A stretch of DNA of 64,000 nucleotides from Dromaius novaehollandiae. Taxonomy: Eukaryota; Chordata; Aves; Casuariiformes; Dromaiidae. The notes beneath the pieces are model-generated. The model was not told where the DNA came from, did not search any database, and saw only the letters and a program-made list of their open reading frames with translations. Positions 58,118-64,000 of this stretch are shown here, one piece after another; within the stretch, counting starts at the first letter, position 1, and every line of letters starts with the position of its first letter. The DNA is taken from NCBI RefSeq assembly GCF_036370855.1, contig NC_088103.1, positions 9,363,404-9,427,403 of the forward strand, written 5' to 3'. Made by a program: the position numbers and the translations under genes.

Positions 58118-61100
58118 GTAGGGGGGAGCGGGCGGGGGCGCCGCGCCGCCGCGGGGCAGGTGCCGGGGGCCCCGGGCTGCGTCGTCCGGGCGCTCGCTGC
58201 GAGCTGGGGCAGCGCTGGGGGACCGGGCGGTCCCCGCACGAGCTTCGCTCTCGGGGGAGCAAGTAGCACCCGAGCGGGCGCCCCTTGGCCCGCGGCACCC
58301 TTGGCTTGGGGGCGGTTTTGGGTGGCTTTGCCCCTTTCCGCCCCGTTGCGCTGCGCGCGCAGCCAGCCACGCGGGAAGGAAAACCTCCTGCGTGGGTTTG
58401 CGATGCCCAGACGAAGCCCACGGGGAGGTTTTTCCCAGCGCCGGCTTTATTTTGCGGGAGCAGCACGCGCCGAGCACGCCGCGCCGGCCGGCCGGCGACC
58501 CGGCTCCGTGGCACCCACCCAGGTTTGGGGTTCGGTGCCGGCCGGCTTTCGCGGCTCCGCCGTCGCGCTTCCCGCTTGGGAACTTTTCCCAAAAAGGGAC
58601 TTTTCCCGCGCGGGGCGGCCGAGGCGCCCGCTCCGAATTGGAGGCGACGCGGGGCAGCTCCGGGGGGCCGTTTCCTTCCTGGAAGGCAGGAAGCCATTAG
58701 GTCTTTGCCTGACACACGCTAAAAATAGCCAACAGGTCTCTGCTTTGCCTAAACGCCCCTCGGCTCGACTTTATTTGAGGCGAGCGAAGGGGGAGACGGA
58801 GGCTGGCGTTGAAACGCCGAAGCGCGCGCGTAAATAGATGCCCGGGCGCATAAGGCCGCTGTTGTGTGGCCAGAGGTGCGGCGTGCTTTTAAAAGCAGCG
58901 GCCCCCCCGCCGGCTGCCTGGGAGAGGGCCCCGTGCCGCCGGCCGCCCCGCTCGGAATAGCACCAAATCACAGGCTGCGGCTGCCAAGAGGCTCGGGAAG
59001 GAGCTGAGCGAAAATCCGGGCGTCGAGGAGGTGCCTGGGCGGCCGAGGCGGGCGAAACGCGGTGTTTCTCACCTGTCCTCCCTCTTTCTTTTTTGTTTCT
59101 TAATAAAACCACCTGTTTCGGAGCAGCGGGGGCGAAAGGAGCCCCGTTCCCGGGGATTCGGCACGGAGGGGCTCTCCCGGGGGTGAAGGCGTGGGAATCC
59201 CGGCTCACTGTGTTTCAGCCCCAAACGCGCCGGGGGGGGGGACCAGACGTGCGACCCTCCCTGCGGTGACGGGGGCGTCCAGCCGCCCGTTTCGGGCTCG
59301 TCCCCGGCCGCCTGAGCGAGTCCTGCCGGCCGAAGTCGCGTCCGTGCGCGCGGGGCCGTGCCATATGCAACCTATTACTGCATGGTCTAGCAGCTCGCGC
59401 AGCCTCTTCCGCGGCCGCGGTTATCCCACGTTGCTTCGGCAGAGGGTAATTTGGGGTTTGTGCAGGCGCTGCTGCGTCCCGGGGAAGGGATGTGTCGCGT
59501 TGGCAGAGCGAGAGCGGATGCTTCCCGGCTTGGGAGGAAGGAGGGGGGAAGAAGCGGATCGCTCTGGAGCCTCGCGGCGTGGATGTCTGCCGCTGCCGAG
59601 CTGCGGCGCGGCGGCTCCCCGAGGAATACGCTGCTACGACCCTTATAGAAAAGGTCATCTGCAGAGGCAGAAGTTTGGCATCGGGAGGTTCCTGTTTTCA
59701 AGATGGGCGAAGCCCGGCTAAATGCAGAGGGAGGTCCGCTTGGCTCGGTAGCCGAGACCTTATTTATTTTCTCCTCCAAAAAAAGCAATGCTGCGTGTCG
59801 TGCTTTGGACCTCCCGTTGCCAACCGGCCTCTTTGGCACGTTTGCGCTTTGCGGCGGTCAGACCTCCGCGTGCCCTCGGCCCAGGTGGGCCGGCCGCGAT
59901 GGAGAAGGAGCAGGGGAAAAATTTAACTGTTAAAAAGAAAAAAAAAAAAAAAAAGAAGAGGAAGAAGGGATAAAAAAGGACGTGGTCGGGGGGACGGCCA
60001 GATTTATGGGTGCCGATTCCTCCCGCGGACAATGCGGCCGCGGGGCAAGTGCACGCTTCCTTCTCGCCGCGGCGCTGCGCGGCAGATGCATCCTGCAGCT
60101 GCGGCCGCCCCGGCTATATTTAGGCCATTGTTCGCTCCGGCTTTGAATCCCGGCCAAGCTCCCGGGCTCCGGTGGGATGTGAGCGCGCAGGGCGCGAGCC
60201 GCCGGCTGGAAGCCGCCCCCCGCCAGCGAGGGGGGATGCGTTGCCCCCCCGGGCTCGGCCGCCCGCCGGGCGTCGCGGGAGGGGGCCCTGGGCTCGCCGG
60301 CGAAGCGTCGGCACGGGAAGCGCCGAATCCCGGCGGAGGAGAGGCCGATGCAAGCCCGGACCTGCGCCGGCGAGCGCCCTGTTTTACGTGGGGTTTTGTC
60401 TTGGCGTCGCTTCTCCGCTTTAAAGAAAACCCGTAAACACGGCGCGGCGCAAAGGAGGCGCCGCTCGCGGCCCGGCGGGTTGTCGGGGCTCCCGACGAGC
60501 CCGTGCGTCCTGCGCGCTCTCCTTCCTCCCTTCGCGAGAGCGTCTGCCTTCCCTCCCCTGAATAGGGGCCGCCGGCGGGTCGCCCCGAGCCCGCTCTTCT
60601 CATGCAAATGCTGCTCTGCCGGGCTTTTGGGAAGCGGAGAGCGTGTTTTCACGCAAGGGGAGGGGGAAAGAACAAAAAAAACCCTCCGTGCTGGGGCTCG
60701 CCGGTCTCCAAATAGCCCGTTTTTCGGAGGCTTTGCTCCGGGCGCATTTGCAGCTGTCGGGGGCACCGCGTTCGGCCTCCGCCGCGCTCTGCTATCCCGG
60801 TCCCCGCAGCCGGGCTTGGGGAGGAGGGCGTCCGCCTCCAGCTGCTCTCCGGACGCTCTCGGAGGCTCCCGGCCAAGGCGCTAAATCATCTGCCGTTGGG
60901 AAAGGTAACGCCAAGCCGCCGCTTTCGGCACGCTTCCCTGGCGCTGCCGGCGGAGGCCGGTGTCACCGGCGCCGGTGCAAACCCACACGTGGGTTTGTGA
61001 TAGCGTCTCCGACCCGGCGCTCATTTTCTGCTATTTCTCTGCTTTGCAGCAGTTTATTGCATGCTGTAAACAGAAAATAGCGGAATTTATTTAAAGGAAA

Positions 61101-61630
61101 TACGTGACCGTCTTCCAAAGACGGGTAAAATCCAGTGAGCCGGTTTCAGAGCTGGTTTACAAGGCAATAGAAGAGACTCTAAGCGTTGGTCAGGCTGCGT
61201 TAATGGTTGGTCATTAACGCGTGATTTCCAGCACGTGTTGCGTCTCCGCAGTTGAGGTCCAGCTCAGCTGCTGCCGGCTTGGAGGATGCTCCGGCCCCAG
61301 CGCTTCGCCTCCCTCCAGGCCTGGGGCCGAGCTCCCCGGGGCGTCTCCGGCCGGAGGAGACGGGGCGGAGGGCGTCCTGCCCTCGGCGCTCCGGAGGCGG
61401 TGGGTTTCGGGGACGGAGGGGAAGAGCCACCGGCGCGCGGGGAGCTGCGCGTCCGGCTGCAGGATGGGTCTCGCGTGGGTGCTCCTGCGGTTCCTGGGCA
61501 GGGGCTTTGCTGGTGCGGCTGGGGGGGATATAAAAAAGGGGGTTGTGCGTCTCACGCAACCGGAGCTGCCCGCCGAAAGCGTCCTCCTCTCCGCCTTGTT
61601 CTTCCATGGCCCGCCGGCGTCGCCCCGCGA
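58118..61630 (+). other. PALD1: PALD1 first intron
   Basis: Mostly GC-rich, with a purine-rich A run (59935-59970) and a perfect octamer ATGCAAAT at 60602-60609. No other exon was recognised. The intron's 3' end is uncertain; an acceptor AAG at 61630-61632 after a pyrimidine tract is one possibility. Confidence 0.5.
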
Positions 61631-61644
61631 AGCTGCCCGTGGGT

Positions 61645-64000
61645 ATGGGTACGACCGCCAGCACGGCCCAGCAGACGGTCTCGGCGGCCGCCTTCGAGGC
61701 CGTGCGCGGCACCGGCGCCATGGAGGACCAGCGCTCGCTGAGCATCCACTCCTTCCAGGCCGTCGGGCTCCACAACAGCAAGGCCAAGTCCATCATCACC
61801 AACAAAGTGGCGCCCGTGGTCATCACGTAAGTGGCCGTCGCGCCCCGCGCGGCGCTTGCCGGCGCCGGGAGCCTTTCTGAGCGGCGCCCGTTGCAGGTAC
61901 AACTGCCGGGAGGAGTTTCAGATTCACGACGACCTGCTGAAGGCCAACTACGCGGTGGGGCGCATCTCGGACGACACGCTGGAGCACTACCTCGTGCAGG
62001 TGGGGGCCGGGGGGGGGGCCTCAGAGCGAGCCCGGGGCTTAAACGCGCCATAGCACGGGTGGTTTTGTGAGCGGGAGAGCGGCCGCTGAGCTCGGCGTGA
62101 AAGCCGTAAGGGTCGGTTTGGGTGGGGAGCTGGCAGGAGATCAGGATCGGCTAAATTGGCCCTTTGGAGAGTCCTTGTGCTCGTGGACGTGGGAATAAGC
62201 AGTAACTTGGGGAGCGGAGGGAAAGCGTGGGGCAGCGGAGCCGGGGTGGCACCGTGTCCCCAGTCCCAGCCCTGCGCCAGGTCCCCCTCCCCAGGCCACA
62301 TCTGCCTGGGCTGTTCCTTGTGGATTTAAAAAAGAGCTGGGCTTCCTGCCTGTGCTGTTTTGCTGGAAGGGGAATTTGGGGAGGAGAAGGTCAAATTGTC
62401 GCCCGGTTGGTTAAACACGTCAGAGTGGTGGCGGCCGCTCGGAGCCGCTGGACGGGGCTCGGATGAGCAGAGCGGCAACAGGCAGAGATGCGCTGGGACG
62501 CCTGGGGAGACCTCGCTGGGACGTGCTGCGATGCCCCGAACCGGTCTTTGGGCAGAGCTTTAAGCAGAAGCGCCCCAACCTTGCTGCCGGGCTTCCCAGC
62601 CCGTCAGAGCCTGCTCGCCGTCTCCCCGCGTTGCGCTTGCGTCCTGCCCCTTATTTTTCCCTCCCTCTACTTTGCAGGGGAAATATTTTATGGTCAGAGA
62701 TGTATACAGTAAACTAGACGTCTTGAACACTACGGGCAGCTGCGGCGCCCCGAATTTCCGGCAAGCCAAAGGCGGGTACGCGGTGTTTGGCATGGGGCAG
62801 CCCAGCCTCAACGGCTTCAAGCAGGTGCTGCAGAAGCTCCAGAAGGAAGGCCACAAGGTCGGTGCGAGACCGGGGATCCCCTGCTCGGGGCGAGAGGGTC
62901 CGCGGCGGCTCCCGGCGGGGTGTCCCGGCTTACCGTTCCCCCCTGGGTGTAGCCAAAAAAGGTCTGGTGCAGGGAGGGACCGTACCAGCCCCAGGCGGCT
63001 CGTTGCCGAGTTTCCGAATCTGGATTTCTCCAGCAGTGCTGGGACATGGGGAGAGGTGGGGTGGCGAATAGCTTGTGAGCGCTCCCGATGCAAAATCCCC
63101 GACGGTTTTGAAGATGAGTGCATCTCCGCTCCTCTTCGTTAGCGAGGAGCAGTTTGCTTGCTCTGGAAATTATGGGAGAAGCAAGCAAAGCAGAAGCTCC
63201 TTGCGCTCGGGTCTTCAGGAGGGGCCAAGCGTGGTCGCCTTGACTGGCTCCCTGCGTTATCGTGTCTCGAGGTGCCCTCGGAGATGAGCAACCCTGGGCA
63301 GAGTGGCCAAAACGCTCTGTCTCCAGAGCTGATGCCAAGAGCTCTTGGCCCATTTGTCACGAGGACGGGAGGGGTTTTGGAAACCCTCTACACATCGTCT
63401 GTGCCCGCTTCACGGCAGCCAGTCGCTGCTCTCGGCACAGCTGTGGGAAAGCTGATGGCCAGCACATGCCCGGGTCGTTGCAGGAGTGTGTCTTCTTCTG
63501 CGTTCGCGAGGAGCCCGTGGTCTTCCTGCGCGTGGAGAGCGACTTCGTGCCCTACACGCCGCGGGGCAAGGAGAACCTGCACGAAAATCTGCACAGCCTG
63601 CAGAGGGGGGTCAAGGTGGAGAAGCTGGAGCTCGCCATTCGGAAAGAGGTGCTCGGGGAGGCCGTGGGAAAGGGAAGGGGGAGCGAGGGGCTCGTCCCCA
63701 TCCGCTTGGGTGCTGGGGTTGGGCCGAGAGCCAAAAGCAAGCCTGAGGGTGCTGAGGGTGGGCTCCGGGCAGCGGTCGCCTGCGGCGGCGAGGCTGCGGG
63801 TTTTGACGGCCGGGCTCGTCTCTCGAAGCTCCACGACTTTGCGCAGCTGAGCGAGAGCACGTACTACGTCTACAACGACATCGAGCACTTCAAGGACGAG
63901 CCACACGCCGTGAGGATCCAGTGTGAGGAGGACATCCACGTGACGGAGGAGGTCTACAGGAGGCCCATCTTCCTGCAGCCATCCTACAGGTACCCCCGGG
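61645..64000 (+). CDS. PALD1: PALD1 (paladin), 5' part, five coding exons
   Basis: Paladin is a phosphatase-domain protein of endothelial and neural crest cells, reported to act on phosphoinositides and to dampen VEGFR2 signalling. Exons seen: 61645-61826, 61897-61999, 62678-62857, 63484-63648 and 63829-63989, giving the first 263 codons plus two bases; the gene continues to the right. The protein begins MGTTASTAQQTVS, the human start, with Gly2 and a small residue context suited to N-myristoylation. Conserved blocks: HNSKAKSIITNKVAPVVIT, EEFQIHDDLLKA, GSCGAPNFRQ, GMGQPSLNGFKQVLQKLQK, FFCVREEPV and HVTEEVYRRPIFLQP. An in-frame upstream ATG at 61606 would add MARRRRPAKLPVG and remove the myristoylation site; its context is weak. 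The last intron shown uses a GAAG acceptor. Confidence 0.95.

Noticed and set aside
57090-58715. 541-codon minus-strand open frame over the PALD1 promoter
   Set aside because: It is low-complexity Arg/Pro/Gly text from a CpG island and trinucleotide runs, with no recognisable domain.
1-64000. Endogenous retroviruses or other virus-derived elements
   Set aside because: I saw no LTR pair, primer-binding site, or gag, pol or env likeness anywhere in the window.

Overview
The window is vertebrate nuclear DNA, almost certainly from a bird. It carries spliced genes with orthologues of a human chromosome 10q22 gene block. The introns are far shorter than I recall for the mammalian copies, the promoters are very GC-rich CpG islands, and there is an old CR1 LINE and little other repeat content. 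I cannot name the species. I saw no bacterial, viral or CRISPR-like content.

Layout from left to right: the 3' half of SPOCK2 (+); TYSND1 (-), tail to tail with SPOCK2; SAR1A (-); PPA1 (-); NPFFR1 (-); LRRC20 (-); a tRNA-Glu(TTC) gene (-) in the short gap before EIF4EBP2 (+); a long EIF4EBP2 3' untranslated region; a gene-free stretch of about 4.5 kb; and the 5' part of PALD1 (+), which runs off the right edge. All eight protein genes were traced exon by exon. Splice phases join without a frame break, and the complete ones give proteins of the expected family length: TYSND1 513, SAR1A 198, PPA1 290, NPFFR1 426, LRRC20 183 and EIF4EBP2 115 residues.

The genes are not one pathway. They cover an extracellular proteoglycan (SPOCK2), a peroxisomal processing protease (TYSND1), a COPII GTPase (SAR1A), cytosolic pyrophosphatase (PPA1), an RFamide-peptide receptor (NPFFR1), a leucine-rich repeat protein (LRRC20), a translation repressor (EIF4EBP2) and a phosphatase-like protein (PALD1). 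TYSND1 to LRRC20 lie head to tail on the minus strand, with only about 200-300 bp between one poly(A) signal and the next promoter at two of the junctions.

Points most worth a second look: a 9-nt microexon in SPOCK2; the absence of NODAL from the EIF4EBP2-PALD1 interval where mammals keep it; a SPOCK2-TYSND1 junction not found in the human order; a shortened Asn-Leu repeat in EIF4EBP2 at the region deamidated in mammalian brain; the tRNA-Glu gene beside the EIF4EBP2 promoter; two perfect recent tandem duplications in or near LRRC20; and a possible unannotated plus-strand first exon upstream of NPFFR1. I found no wholly new system. The window is a conserved, compact bird gene block.
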